Below are positions 1 to 7,736 of a DNA stretch of 14,603 bases, piece after piece (the stretch's first letter is position 1; the number at the start of each line of letters is the position of its first letter). The DNA is taken from positions 1 through 14,603 of the forward strand of contig JAKAWN010000146.1 in the NCBI GenBank assembly GCA_021827245.1, given 5' to 3'. The notes below the pieces were generated by a model. The model was not told the origin of the DNA and ran no database searches. It saw nothing but the letters and a program-made list of their open reading frames with translations. The DNA comes from Acidobacteriota bacterium (GTDB taxonomy: Bacteria > Acidobacteriota > Terriglobia > UBA7540). The translations under genes were made by a program, and so were the position numbers.

Positions 1-179
1 AGAACTTTCAACAAGTCCTCGCGCGAGGCGAAAGTGGTGTCGAAGACTTCCACGTCGAAGTTCAGTGAACGCAAATGCGAGGCTAAATAGAGGATACCCA
101 GAGGAACGTAGGGCTTCATGATCGCCTGCTCTTTGGCGTCCTCCTCCAGAAAGTAGCCGTGGGTCAAAAGCAAATCCAT
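1..179 (-). CDS. B12-binding radical SAM protein, N-terminal fragment (cut by window edge)
   Basis: Only the first 59 codons lie in the window; the gene continues past position 1. The start is ATG at 179-177, preceded by AGAAGGA about 9 nt upstream on the minus strand. The protein begins MDLLLTHGYFLEEDAKEQ and continues with a KPYVPLGILYLASHLRS stretch and a 'VEVFDTTF' strand. That is the first beta-alpha-beta unit of the Rossmann-like cobalamin-binding domain at the N terminus of class B-type radical SAM proteins. The gene just upstream (1762-263) begins with the same pattern (VDVLLTHSYHLYYD, then QPYPPLGTLYAAALL). The two therefore look like paralogues of one subfamily. The radical SAM core and its cysteines are outside the window, so catalytic competence cannot be judged. 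The gene is fourth in a tandem run of radical SAM genes, 83 bp after the previous stop codon. Confidence 0.85.
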   Translation of the reverse strand, partial: MDLLLTHGYFLEEDAKEQAIMKPYVPLGILYLASHLRSLNFDVEVFDTTFASREDLLKV

Positions 180-262
180 AACTTCAATCCTTCTAATGGC
201 CCGAGCTGTGTCCTGGCGGTAACCAAGGATAACGGGCCCGCCATTAATGCCTCCCGCGCCTG

Positions 263-1762
263 TCAGTCACATCGCATGGCGGAGCAGGCCAGGACGGGCA
301 GTTGTGTCGCGTCCGAATTCCGGCACGTCAGTTCCAATTGCTCAACGTTGTCCCAGAGTTCCGCAAGCTGGATGGGATCCAGACGATTCGTCGCGTCAGA
401 ACGATCCCGAAGGCTGAATTGCAATTCGCCGGGTGAACACCACGCATCCACCTCCGCATGAAGGGCATCTCGGACGGCACGGTAGAATTCTGTGGTGTAA
501 GCTCCCTTGAACATCATGGCCAGGTCGTCGCTATCCACCCAATTGCTCTTGGAGCCCAGTTCCTCACGGACCAGCTGGTAGAATTTTGTTCCGGGCAATG
601 GGTAGGAGACCGAAACGCCAATGTCATCCGGGCGGCTCCGGCGGACCAGTTGAAGAGTCTTCTGAATATCGGCCCAAGTCTCGCCGGGGTAGCCGAGCTG
701 AAGGAAAAAGCAGGCTCGGATTCCGTGGCGATTTAAGTTCTCCCGCGCAGTCAGGATCTCGGGGACCCGGATGCCTTTTCCCATGGCATCGAGAACCTTC
801 TGTGATCCGGATTCGACTCCCATCCATACCTCCACACAGCCGCCCCTTGCAAGGGCCGTTACGGCCTCCTCATTGTTCATTAGATCTGCTCTTGACTGCA
901 CCTTAAAGGGAATGGCGCAATGGCCATTCACGACCTGCAGGGCAAATTCCTGAACCCACCGATTGTTGATTCCGAAAAGGTCATCCGCGAACCACAGATG
1001 ATCGGCTCCATAGCTCTCGCGAAGGTGCCGCATTTCTTCCGCCACGCTGTCAGGAGTGCGGGCGTGGAAAGAGTCGCCGTAGATGGGCTTTGCACACCAG
1101 TTGCACCGGAACGGGCAGCCACGGCTTGCCACCAGATTGAGGGAAAAGAAGCCATGCGCTTTTCGCCACATTTCTCGGTAACGTTCCACGTCGATCAGAT
1201 CTCTCGCCGGAAGTGGAAGGGTTTCCAGATCGCGCATCAGCGGCCTGGTGGGTGATCGCATCACACGCCCGGTGCAGTTCATGAATCCCAGGCCCGGAAT
1301 GTTCGCAGCATCTCCAGTAGATTTCTTGATAAGGTGTTCAACAAGTTCGAGCAATGTCCACTCGGCTTCGCCTATGAGGACATAGTCCGCGCCTCGCGCC
1401 AGGTATTCAGCCGGGTGATCTGAAGAATCCGATCCATGAACCACGACCTTTGCGCCGGCCAACGTGGCAGCGTCGATCATCTCGAAGGCAACTTTGCGCA
1501 TGCGGCTCAAACACATCTTGGAAAGAAAATTGAAATTGTCCTCATAGACGGCAATCACCTTCGGCTGATGCCTGCGGACAGCCTCCGGAAATCCTTCCGC
1601 CGGGTCCTCCAGCATGCTGTCAAACAAGGCGACCGAGAATCCCTTCTGCCTGAGCAGGGCAGCGGCGTAGAGCGTGCCCAGCGGAGGGTACGGCTGCATC
1701 TTGCGGACCTGTTTGCGGTCGTAATATAGGTGATAGGAGTGGGTCAGCAGAACATCAACCAA
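263..1762 (-). CDS. B12-binding domain radical SAM protein (third of four in tandem)
   Basis: The protein has about 499 residues, typical of the family. Residues 1-150 form a cobalamin-binding Rossmann-like domain, ending in the GADYVLIGEAE motif seen in these proteins. The radical SAM core follows, with the 4Fe-4S ligands in GCPFRCNWC (CxxxCxxC at about C216, C220 and C223). It also has a 'GVESGSQKVLDAMGKG' segment and an 'LGYPGET' glycine motif that usually contacts SAM. Family members use SAM and often cobalamin to methylate or rearrange unactivated carbons; this protein's substrate is unknown. The open frame extends to an ATG at 1846, which would overlap the upstream gene. I chose TTG at 1762 because it has a strong GAGAGGAG Shine-Dalgarno 6 nt away, and because the protein then begins like its paralogue at 179. 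The 55 bp to the upstream stop codon fit one operon. Confidence 0.9.
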   Translation of the reverse strand: MVDVLLTHSYHLYYDRKQVRKMQPYPPLGTLYAAALLRQKGFSVALFDSMLEDPAEGFPEAVRRHQPKVIAVYEDNFNFLSKMCLSRMRKVAFEMIDAATLAGAKVVVHGSDSSDHPAEYLARGADYVLIGEAEWTLLELVEHLIKKSTGDAANIPGLGFMNCTGRVMRSPTRPLMRDLETLPLPARDLIDVERYREMWRKAHGFFSLNLVASRGCPFRCNWCAKPIYGDSFHARTPDSVAEEMRHLRESYGADHLWFADDLFGINNRWVQEFALQVVNGHCAIPFKVQSRADLMNNEEAVTALARGGCVEVWMGVESGSQKVLDAMGKGIRVPEILTARENLNRHGIRACFFLQLGYPGETWADIQKTLQLVRRSRPDDIGVSVSYPLPGTKFYQLVREELGSKSNWVDSDDLAMMFKGAYTTEFYRAVRDALHAEVDAWCSPGELQFSLRDRSDATNRLDPIQLAELWDNVEQLELTCRNSDATQLPVLACSAMRCD

Positions 1763-1768
1763 AGCATT

Positions 1769-1776
1769 CTCCTCTC
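1769..1776 (-). promoter_or_regulatory. Ribosome binding site that decides the TTG start at 1762
   Basis: The minus strand reads GAGAGGAG, then a 6 nt spacer, then TTG. This is much stronger than anything before the in-frame ATG at 1846. Starting here removes the overlap with the upstream gene and aligns the N terminus with the paralogue starting at 179. Confidence 0.7.
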
Positions 1777-1817
1777 GGCAAATGAGTGTCCGTAGCTGAA
1801 GTACGATGCAGTTGCCA

Positions 1818-3314
1818 TCAGCAGACCTCCTGCATTCCGTGGCCAAGTGACTGTCCAGTCAATAATGACCGCCGTGTGACCAGCCTTTCGGTGGTTCTGG
1901 CAAGCCAGAGTTCCCACGGAAAGCCGTAGTGGTTTCTCTGCAATCGCCATCGCAAGGGAGCTCCAAGCGCCCTTCGAACTCCTCCACGAATCCAGGGAGC
2001 TCTGGCCGCCGTCCGCCGGATCTGGTTGTTAAGGAGAAAGTATTCAAGCATCCGTTTCAGGCGGCGGAGCTCCTCCCCCAGCAGCCAAGGCAAGTGATTG
2101 CTTCCGAGATCCACGTTGGCCCATTCTTCGAGAGATTGAGGCTCGTGGACTCCTTTGAGCCTGAGCTCAGGCCAGATCGGGATTCCAGGATAGGGCGTGA
2201 AAACGTTGGGAGAGAAACTCACATTCGAGTGTTTCCGGGCAATGTCGCTCATAATGCGGAAGGTCGTCAGCCGGTCTGCTTCCGTTTCACCCGGATATCC
2301 CAGGATCAGATTGAAAGTCACTCGAATACCAGCCAGTTCTGACTTGCGGGCAGTCTCATACATCTCGTCAATCCGCTGATGTTTCTTGTTCATCAGTGTG
2401 AGTACTGACTGAGAGGCCGACTCCGTTCCGAAACCCATATGCGTTACACCTGATTCACCCAACAGCCGAACATCGTCGTCGCTCATGCGGGAAAGGAGGT
2501 CCGTTGAAGCCTGAAAAGTCCAGCGAAACCTAACTTTCGATTCGAGGAAGCCTCGTGCAATTTCGACAGCGCGCTTAACATTGACAGGGAAATTGGAGTC
2601 GAGAAATGCGACCTCGCTTATGCGGTAGCGGCTGACCAGTTCAGTGACTTCTGTAACCACTCGGTCTACGGTGTAAGCGTTGAAGCGACGTTTATAGAAG
2701 ACCTGGTCCGTGCAATAATTGCACGCATACGGACATCCGACACTTGACGCATAGGGTAGTTTCCGAATCCCCGTTATTCTTTCGTAAGCGTCAAAGTTTC
2801 CCAGGTTGAATGCGGGCGTGGGCAGATCGTTCACGTTAGCCACCGATCGCTCAGGGTTGTGATGAATGCCCCCATCCAACTTATGAGAAATTCCACTTAC
2901 CGCATGGAGCGGCTTTCCTTCACTTAGAAGGCGAGCTAATTCGACCAGCGTCCTTTCCCCTTGCGCCCGTACAATAATGTCAACAAAGCTCTTGTTAAGC
3001 GTTTGCGCCGGTAAGAGACTAGGGTGCCAACCTCCAAAAACGATTGGGAGACCGGGACGAAGCTGGCGGACCAGTCGTGCAACCTCCACGGCTGGACGGA
3101 TCATCTGGCCTGTCAGTAGAGAAACCCCTAAGCACAGGGCATCTTTGATCTCCTGAGACACAAGACGCCTGAAATCCGGCTGAATTGAGCCGTCCACAAT
3201 CGATACCTGGAACCCTTCCTGAAGCAATGGCGAGGCCAAGCTCAGAAGACTTAAAGGAGGCCCGAGCGGCTGGCCTGCATAGGGTGGATAAAATAGAACA
3301 ACCTTGTTGGTCAT
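1818..3314 (-). CDS. B12-binding domain radical SAM protein (second of four in tandem)
   Basis: About 498 residues. The N-terminal cobalamin-binding domain opens with MTNKVVLFYPPY and contains the GGWHPSLLPAQTL segment. The radical SAM core has CxxxCxxC in VGCPYACNYC at about C194, C198 and C201, an ESASQSVLTLMNK segment and the glycine motif LGYPGETE. Many class B members lack the DxHxxG histidine of methionine synthase, and I see none here, which suggests base-off/His-off cobalamin if it binds B12. It resembles the protein encoded just upstream across most of its length (QEIKDALCLGVSL versus LEEIKDALCLGISL; GGWHPSLL in both; FDAYER in both). An in-frame TTG at 3320 also exists. I prefer ATG at 3314 because it forms an ATGA overlap with the upstream stop codon, pointing to translational coupling. 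GGAGG lies about 10 nt upstream. Substrate unknown. Confidence 0.9.
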   Translation of the reverse strand: MTNKVVLFYPPYAGQPLGPPLSLLSLASPLLQEGFQVSIVDGSIQPDFRRLVSQEIKDALCLGVSLLTGQMIRPAVEVARLVRQLRPGLPIVFGGWHPSLLPAQTLNKSFVDIIVRAQGERTLVELARLLSEGKPLHAVSGISHKLDGGIHHNPERSVANVNDLPTPAFNLGNFDAYERITGIRKLPYASSVGCPYACNYCTDQVFYKRRFNAYTVDRVVTEVTELVSRYRISEVAFLDSNFPVNVKRAVEIARGFLESKVRFRWTFQASTDLLSRMSDDDVRLLGESGVTHMGFGTESASQSVLTLMNKKHQRIDEMYETARKSELAGIRVTFNLILGYPGETEADRLTTFRIMSDIARKHSNVSFSPNVFTPYPGIPIWPELRLKGVHEPQSLEEWANVDLGSNHLPWLLGEELRRLKRMLEYFLLNNQIRRTAARAPWIRGGVRRALGAPLRWRLQRNHYGFPWELWLARTTERLVTRRSLLTGQSLGHGMQEVC

Positions 3315-4822
3315 GGACAATTCGCCTCCACGGCCGGCTCAAGTTGCTTCGCGTCTACTTTGGGTTTGGCAACGGAAACAAATCGCTTGATCTTGCGATT
3401 GATCCAGAGTTCGAACGGAAGAGCATAGAAGTCGTGGTCCAGCCGCCATCGCGCCGGAACGGCCAGGCAGTGTTGAAATATCCGCACGGCCGCCCCGGCG
3501 TCCAATTTAGCAATGGGAATCCGGTCAAACGCGACGCGCAGGTAATCCCTCATCACCTGCACGCGTCGATGTGATCGCCCTTTCAGCCAAGGGAGAACGG
3601 TGTACCTTGGGAAATAATCAGCCCACCCTTCAAAAGAATCTGGTACGACAATCCCAAGTTCCTTAACATGTTGCATGATGGGCGAGCCCGGGTAGGGCGT
3701 AAAAATGTTGGTCCAGAACTCGGCACCGGGGAACCGCCGGCAGACGTCCATGATGAAGTGGATAGTCTGCCTCCGTTCCCGGGCGCCCTCTCCCGGATAG
3801 CCAAAAATGATGTTGAAGCTGGGCCGAATTCCAGCATCCAGGCAGCGCTCAGCGGACTTGTAGATCGAATCGAAATCCTGAAAAGTCTTGTTCATCAGCT
3901 TCAGTATTTTGGGCGATGCGGAATCGACGCCCTGGCAAATCTGATGAAGGCCGGCGCGCCGCAGCAGGCACAACTCATCCTTACTCAGGCGTGCAGTCAG
4001 GTTTGTTGTTGCCTGGACGCTCCACCGAAATCTGGAGCCGGCCCGGACAAGCCCTTCAGCGATACTGAGAGCGCGATCCAGGTCAACGAGGAAGTTGTCA
4101 TCAACAATCCAAAGCATCTCTAGCCGGTAGCGAACGGAGAGATCAAAGGTTTCTTCAACTACCTGTTCCGCGGGTAATCCGTTCCACTGCCGGCCATAAA
4201 CTCCTGCATTTGTGCAATAGGAGCAGTTGAACGGGCATGCCAGGCTGGAAGTGTACATGGCCCAACGCCTGCCACAAAGCCGCTCATAGGCGTCAAAGTC
4301 CGCAAGTTCATAAGCCTTGGGTGGCATCTCCGCTAGCTTCTGGAGGGCCCTTGGCGGATTCAGAATTAGCCTGCCATCCTGCTTGAAACCAGCGCCATCC
4401 ACACCCTCAAGGGAGTCTCCATTTTCCAGGCGCTTAACCACTTCGAGCATCGTGGCCTCACCCTGACCGCGAACCACAATGTCCACAAATTCCGCCTCAA
4501 GAGTCTGCTGAGCCAGCAAAGAAGGATGCCAGCCTCCCAGAATGATGGGGAAGTCCTTGTCCCATGCTTTCACTGCCCGCCCGATCTCTGCTGTCTCGCG
4601 AATCATCGGGCCGGTAACGAGAGATATGCCAAGGCAGAGAGCATCCTTGATTTCTTCAAGGACCCGCTGCTTCAAGTTGGGAGTAACAGTGGAGTCGATC
4701 AAGACAACTTTGTATCCAGCCCTGAGCAGAGGAGTTGAAACCGCGAGGATGCCGAGCGGAGCGGTAGCTTCGGTGCTGGCAAATGCTGGAAAGAAAAATA
4801 CAATCTTCTTAGAAGTCTTCAC
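3311..4822 (-). CDS. B12-binding domain radical SAM protein (first of four in tandem)
   Basis: About 503 residues. It begins MKTSKKIVFFFPAFAS and has an N-terminal cobalamin-binding-type domain (GGWHPSLLAQQTL; VDIVVRGQGEAT). The radical SAM core has the cluster motif LACPFNCSYC (about C196, C200 and C203), then ASPKILKLMNK and the SAM-binding glycine motif FGYPGEG. The C-terminal 100 residues (roughly from PWLKGRSH) carry a basic DHDFYALPFELWINRKIKRF stretch also present in the next gene product (RNHYGFPWELWLARTTERL). This shared tail groups the two as paralogues and separates them from the other pair. I chose GTG at 4822, with GGGGGA 7 nt upstream; an in-frame TTG at 4837 is the alternative. 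The gene lies 114 bp after the O-antigen ligase-like gene and overlaps the next one by ATGA. It probably catalyses a radical methylation or rearrangement; the substrate is not deducible. Confidence 0.9.
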   Translation of the reverse strand: MKTSKKIVFFFPAFASTEATAPLGILAVSTPLLRAGYKVVLIDSTVTPNLKQRVLEEIKDALCLGISLVTGPMIRETAEIGRAVKAWDKDFPIILGGWHPSLLAQQTLEAEFVDIVVRGQGEATMLEVVKRLENGDSLEGVDGAGFKQDGRLILNPPRALQKLAEMPPKAYELADFDAYERLCGRRWAMYTSSLACPFNCSYCTNAGVYGRQWNGLPAEQVVEETFDLSVRYRLEMLWIVDDNFLVDLDRALSIAEGLVRAGSRFRWSVQATTNLTARLSKDELCLLRRAGLHQICQGVDSASPKILKLMNKTFQDFDSIYKSAERCLDAGIRPSFNIIFGYPGEGARERRQTIHFIMDVCRRFPGAEFWTNIFTPYPGSPIMQHVKELGIVVPDSFEGWADYFPRYTVLPWLKGRSHRRVQVMRDYLRVAFDRIPIAKLDAGAAVRIFQHCLAVPARWRLDHDFYALPFELWINRKIKRFVSVAKPKVDAKQLEPAVEANCP

Positions 4823-4829
4823 TCTGGCA

Positions 4830-4835
4830 TCCCCC
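4830..4835 (-). promoter_or_regulatory. Ribosome binding site for the GTG start at 4822
   Basis: The minus strand reads GGGGGA followed by a 7 nt spacer and GTG. The competing in-frame TTG at 4837 has only a GAGG about 13 nt away, which is why GTG is preferred. Confidence 0.5.
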
Positions 4836-4934
4836 AACCATTTGGCAGTCCTCGTTCCCGCCCCATACGTTCGAAGAATAGCAGCGGGAGATATGTGTAC
4901 GTGTCATGGCACAATCCCTTTATTGCAAATAAAT

Positions 4935-4940
4935 TGTCAA
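4935..4940 (-). promoter_or_regulatory. Weak -35-like box in the gap before the radical SAM genes
   Basis: The 114 bp gap 4823-4936 is the longest spacer in the leftward unit. On the minus strand it opens with TTGACA, a perfect sigma-70 -35 hexamer that overlaps the stop codon of the ligase-like gene. The only -10 candidate at a suitable distance (GATTGT, 18 bp spacing) matches TATAAT at three of six positions. A secondary promoter driving the four radical SAM genes is possible but poorly supported. I see no clear hairpin terminator in the gap. Confidence 0.2.
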
Positions 4941-6250
4941 AAGCCCACATGGGTACTTGAACTAGATTTTAGGGAATTCGTCGGTAAGGCCATTTTTGAT
5001 GTGCAAGGTAACAGCGGCGGCAGAACCGCAAAAGTGAGGAGAATCAAACCCAACGAATGGCCGTATGTGTATTCGAAAAGTCCAGCAACAAGATAGCCGA
5101 CGAGAGCCAGAACACCAGTTCGCACGGCAAACTCTTCTTCTTTACATGCTGCTGCACTTAATGCACTCAGAAGATCACGGAACAGCATGGTAATTGATAG
5201 GAGAGCAGCTAGCGCGACGGGTATTCCAAATTCGGCAGCCAGTTCGACCGCGTTGTTATGCAGGTGTCCGTGATACGCCGGCACCGGGTCTTGGGGTGAA
5301 AGATAGGACATATAAAGCTTGTCGATACGACCAGGGCCGACTCCCGTGAGCGGGTGACCTTTGATCATTTCCCATCCGACTCGCAACATCTCAATCCGTT
5401 CCAGATTCGAATAGTAAGAAGGCTTGATCGACTGGGTTAACCGCTCACGAATTGGGCGGGGAGACATGAAGAACAAAACTGCTGGTAGGAGCGGGAGCGC
5501 CCATATCCACTTCGATCGTCGCCACACCAATTCGACGCCAAGCATAACCAAGCACGTGATCCATGCCATGCGCGTCAGGCTTACGACAATCGCCATCCCG
5601 TTTATAGCCACCACAGGCCACCAGCACCTTCTTTCTTCGGGGTACAGGGACCAGAAGCTAAGCAAGCCGGCCACCACCAGAATTTCCACCGTTCCATAAA
5701 CCATCCAATGGTTGAGTAAACCGCCGGAACGCAGATAGAGACCGACATCACCACCAACTGCTAGTTCGCGACGATAGTAAAAAATACGTGAAACAAAATC
5801 ACCGATAAGAAACAGAGAACTTAACGTCGCGGCCAGAAATATTCCTTGCCAGACGACGAGGCGATCAACTGCCTGATGCAGTATCGGCAAAACTAAAAAG
5901 AGCGAACCAATCAGGAGCAGGTGCCGAATTTCACCCCAGCCAAGGGAAGGTTCGGGAGATAGTCGCCAGACAAGGATTTCGAGTCCCGCCCATAACCCCC
6001 AAAAGCGGAAAACGCGCGGGAAGGCGAGATGAACTTGACCGCGCGCCAGCCGGACAATTCGAACCAGTAATGCGATGGTGAGAAAAAACTCGGAAACCGC
6101 AATGGAAACTGGAACTGCCCAAAGCCCGAGTATTAGCAATGCAGAGTCAGGGGAAGCAGACGCCACGGCCTTCCAGAATCGTGTGTGCTCACCCGTCTCA
6201 GGTTCCCGGTGCAGGCGGACCGTGTCGGCAATTAAAGTCGAGCTCTTCAA
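4937..6250 (-). CDS. O-antigen ligase/polymerase-like polytopic membrane protein
   Basis: The protein has 437 residues and about ten or more hydrophobic segments (for example residues 36-66, 83-96, 109-127, 133-150, 185-200, 212-225, 230-243, 250-262, 343-357 and 380-412). Its largest loop is extracytoplasmic-like and runs from about 265 to 340. Features of the WaaL/Wzy_C family are present: an SLTRMAW segment near R227, a KGHPLTGVGPGR stretch at about 297-308, and HGHLHNNAVELAAEFGIP with H331 and N332. Family members join lipid-linked glycans to an acceptor or polymerise repeat units on the outer face of the inner membrane. The sequence cannot separate ligase from polymerase, or from the ligases of exopolysaccharide clusters. 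The start is TTG at 6250, supported by GAGG 5 nt upstream. It lies 7 bp after the cytochrome gene, so the two are almost certainly cotranscribed. Confidence 0.85.
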   Translation of the reverse strand: MKSSTLIADTVRLHREPETGEHTRFWKAVASASPDSALLILGLWAVPVSIAVSEFFLTIALLVRIVRLARGQVHLAFPRVFRFWGLWAGLEILVWRLSPEPSLGWGEIRHLLLIGSLFLVLPILHQAVDRLVVWQGIFLAATLSSLFLIGDFVSRIFYYRRELAVGGDVGLYLRSGGLLNHWMVYGTVEILVVAGLLSFWSLYPEERRCWWPVVAINGMAIVVSLTRMAWITCLVMLGVELVWRRSKWIWALPLLPAVLFFMSPRPIRERLTQSIKPSYYSNLERIEMLRVGWEMIKGHPLTGVGPGRIDKLYMSYLSPQDPVPAYHGHLHNNAVELAAEFGIPVALAALLSITMLFRDLLSALSAAACKEEEFAVRTGVLALVGYLVAGLFEYTYGHSLGLILLTFAVLPPLLPCTSKMALPTNSLKSSSSTHVGF

Positions 6251-6255
6251 GAGTA

Positions 6256-6259
6256 CCTC
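6256..6259 (-). promoter_or_regulatory. Ribosome binding site overlapping the upstream stop codon
   Basis: The minus strand reads TGAGG, then 5 nt, then TTG. TGA is the stop codon of the cytochrome gene and its last two bases form part of the GAGG Shine-Dalgarno of the ligase-like gene. This arrangement favours translational coupling and supports the rare TTG start, since no ATG or GTG lies nearby in frame. Confidence 0.55.
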
Positions 6260-7736
6260 AATACATCTGACGCATCAGATCAAACCCGATGAAGAGACCG
6301 CTCGGCGTGTCAGCCGAAGGATCGCCCAGGAACGTTGCGCGTGTTCCGGCCCGCTGTGACACGACAGTCCCGGGGCTGTTCGAAAAGCCTAGCGTAAAGG
6401 CATGCCGCCATAACCGCTTTTGAATTCCAAAAGCGTAAGCCGGACGGTGAATGCCGAGTTCCCGGCCATTAACAAGCGTCGGTATGACCTCGGCAATCAC
6501 AGCCACGGTTGGTCGAATGTCAAAAGCCCCTCCCAAGCCCAGCGAAAAACTATTGATACCCGGAAGATCGGGCGGAGGATCTTCCAGGATTGGGTTCGCT
6601 ATCAATCTGCGATTCTGCAAGGACAGGGTGGGCACAACGTAGAATTGTGTACGATTGAAAAGACTGCGCGAAAAGATTCCTTCGAAATTAGTTGTGAAAT
6701 TCTTCGAGAAGTTATTCTGCCCATCCACCGAGAACCGGAATGTTGCATTCAGCGGATATCCACCGTGCTCATCCAAAATATGGTAAGCAGCCATGAGTTC
6801 AACAGGCCGGCCGATGACACTCGGAGAGCGATAGGCACTGACGGACAACTTGTCGGTGACACCATACCGAAAACCGAATGACGAAACAGAAAAACCGTCC
6901 AGGCCATCCAGGACAGCGCCCCGGGCCCTTCCACTGAACGCAGTATCAAAGGCGAAACGGTGCGTAAAGTTTACATAAACACCGTGCCGGTCCAACCGCC
7001 GTCCCGTCGGCAGGCTGAATAGATAGTCATCGGCGGGAGTGTAGATCCTTGCGTTTTCTTTGGCCGCGTTAGCGGCTGCGCGTTGAGGTGCGGGATCTCC
7101 CGATCCAAGGGATTTGACGAAAGCACCCACGGCCATAATTTCATCATTTGACAGCTTGCCTTCCCACGCTGGCATCAGGGTTCCTTTCTTGCCGTGCTTG
7201 ATGGTGTTGATGATCGTCTCTCTTGTCAGGCTTGCCTGGACTTCGGGATTTGTGAAATCAGGTGTGCCGAGTGCCTTCATCCCTTTCCCATCTTTGCCAT
7301 GGCACATGGCGCACTTCTCGACAAAAATTGTCGCACCCTGTTGCGTGCTTTTTGGAGCAGCGTCAACCAGCGCCGTTTCCCGCAATTGCGGGTCTGGAAT
7401 CGAGTTTGAGGATTGAACCTCGCGAATGATGCGGCTCCTTAGATCAACAACGTAATCCTTCCCGTTTCGATGAACGATAATGGAGGAAGACGATCCATCA
7501 ATGAATTGGACTCCGAGGGCATCAGCCCTCGAGGAGTCCCAACCCGGCCCTGCCTTGCTCGAGACGTCAGGTTTCGCGGTGTTCGCAGAGGGCTGGCCTT
7601 TCTCGGCTTGAAGCTGTGTGGGCGTCAACCACAGTATTCCGGCCGCTGCCAGGCAAATGATGAATTGTTTACTCAGGACGCCCATCTTGTTCGGGTACCG
7701 TCCAAACTGATGTGTGCTGACATCGTGTTTTTGCAT
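6258..7736 (-). CDS. Exported cytochrome c domain fused to a DUF5777-like beta-barrel domain
   Basis: The protein has 492 residues. A charged N-region is followed by a hydrophobic stretch (about residues 24-38) ending in QLQA, which fits a Sec signal peptide cleaved near residue 44. After a low-complexity linker and a short beta-rich segment (about 70-105) comes a single c-type haem domain (about 131-212). It has the haem site CAMCH at C142/C145/H146 and a likely axial methionine M188 in LMPAW. From about 236 to the end the sequence is beta-rich, alternating and aromatic (SLPTGRRLDRHGVYVNFTHR), ending in aromatic Y. This looks like the DUF5777 outer-membrane-barrel-like family described in acidobacteria and Bacteroidetes; the family name is from memory, not a search. 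It probably acts in periplasmic or outer-membrane electron transfer. A strong AGGGGAGAGG lies 4 nt before ATG 7736. A later in-frame ATG (residue 18) would shorten the N-region but lacks such an RBS. Confidence 0.85.
   Translation of the reverse strand: MQKHDVSTHQFGRYPNKMGVLSKQFIICLAAAGILWLTPTQLQAEKGQPSANTAKPDVSSKAGPGWDSSRADALGVQFIDGSSSSIIVHRNGKDYVVDLRSRIIREVQSSNSIPDPQLRETALVDAAPKSTQQGATIFVEKCAMCHGKDGKGMKALGTPDFTNPEVQASLTRETIINTIKHGKKGTLMPAWEGKLSNDEIMAVGAFVKSLGSGDPAPQRAAANAAKENARIYTPADDYLFSLPTGRRLDRHGVYVNFTHRFAFDTAFSGRARGAVLDGLDGFSVSSFGFRYGVTDKLSVSAYRSPSVIGRPVELMAAYHILDEHGGYPLNATFRFSVDGQNNFSKNFTTNFEGIFSRSLFNRTQFYVVPTLSLQNRRLIANPILEDPPPDLPGINSFSLGLGGAFDIRPTVAVIAEVIPTLVNGRELGIHRPAYAFGIQKRLWRHAFTLGFSNSPGTVVSQRAGTRATFLGDPSADTPSGLFIGFDLMRQMY

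Noticed and set aside
1763..1846. N-terminal extension of the third radical SAM protein to ATG 1846
   Set aside because: The added residues do not resemble the paralogues, would overlap the upstream gene, and TTG 1762 has a much stronger ribosome binding site.
263..4822. Hopanoid methylase (HpnP/HpnR) identity for the radical SAM proteins
   Set aside because: They share only the general B12-radical SAM layout. No squalene-hopene cyclase or hopanoid genes are nearby and no diagnostic motif could be recognised by eye.
4542..5096. 184-codon rightward open frame spanning the radical SAM/ligase junction
   Set aside because: It lies antisense to two well-supported genes and the gap between them, shows no domain pattern, and is explained by coding constraints on the opposite strand.
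6420..6881. 153-codon rightward open frame
   Set aside because: It is fully antisense to the beta-barrel part of the cytochrome gene, with low-complexity composition and no recognisable motif.
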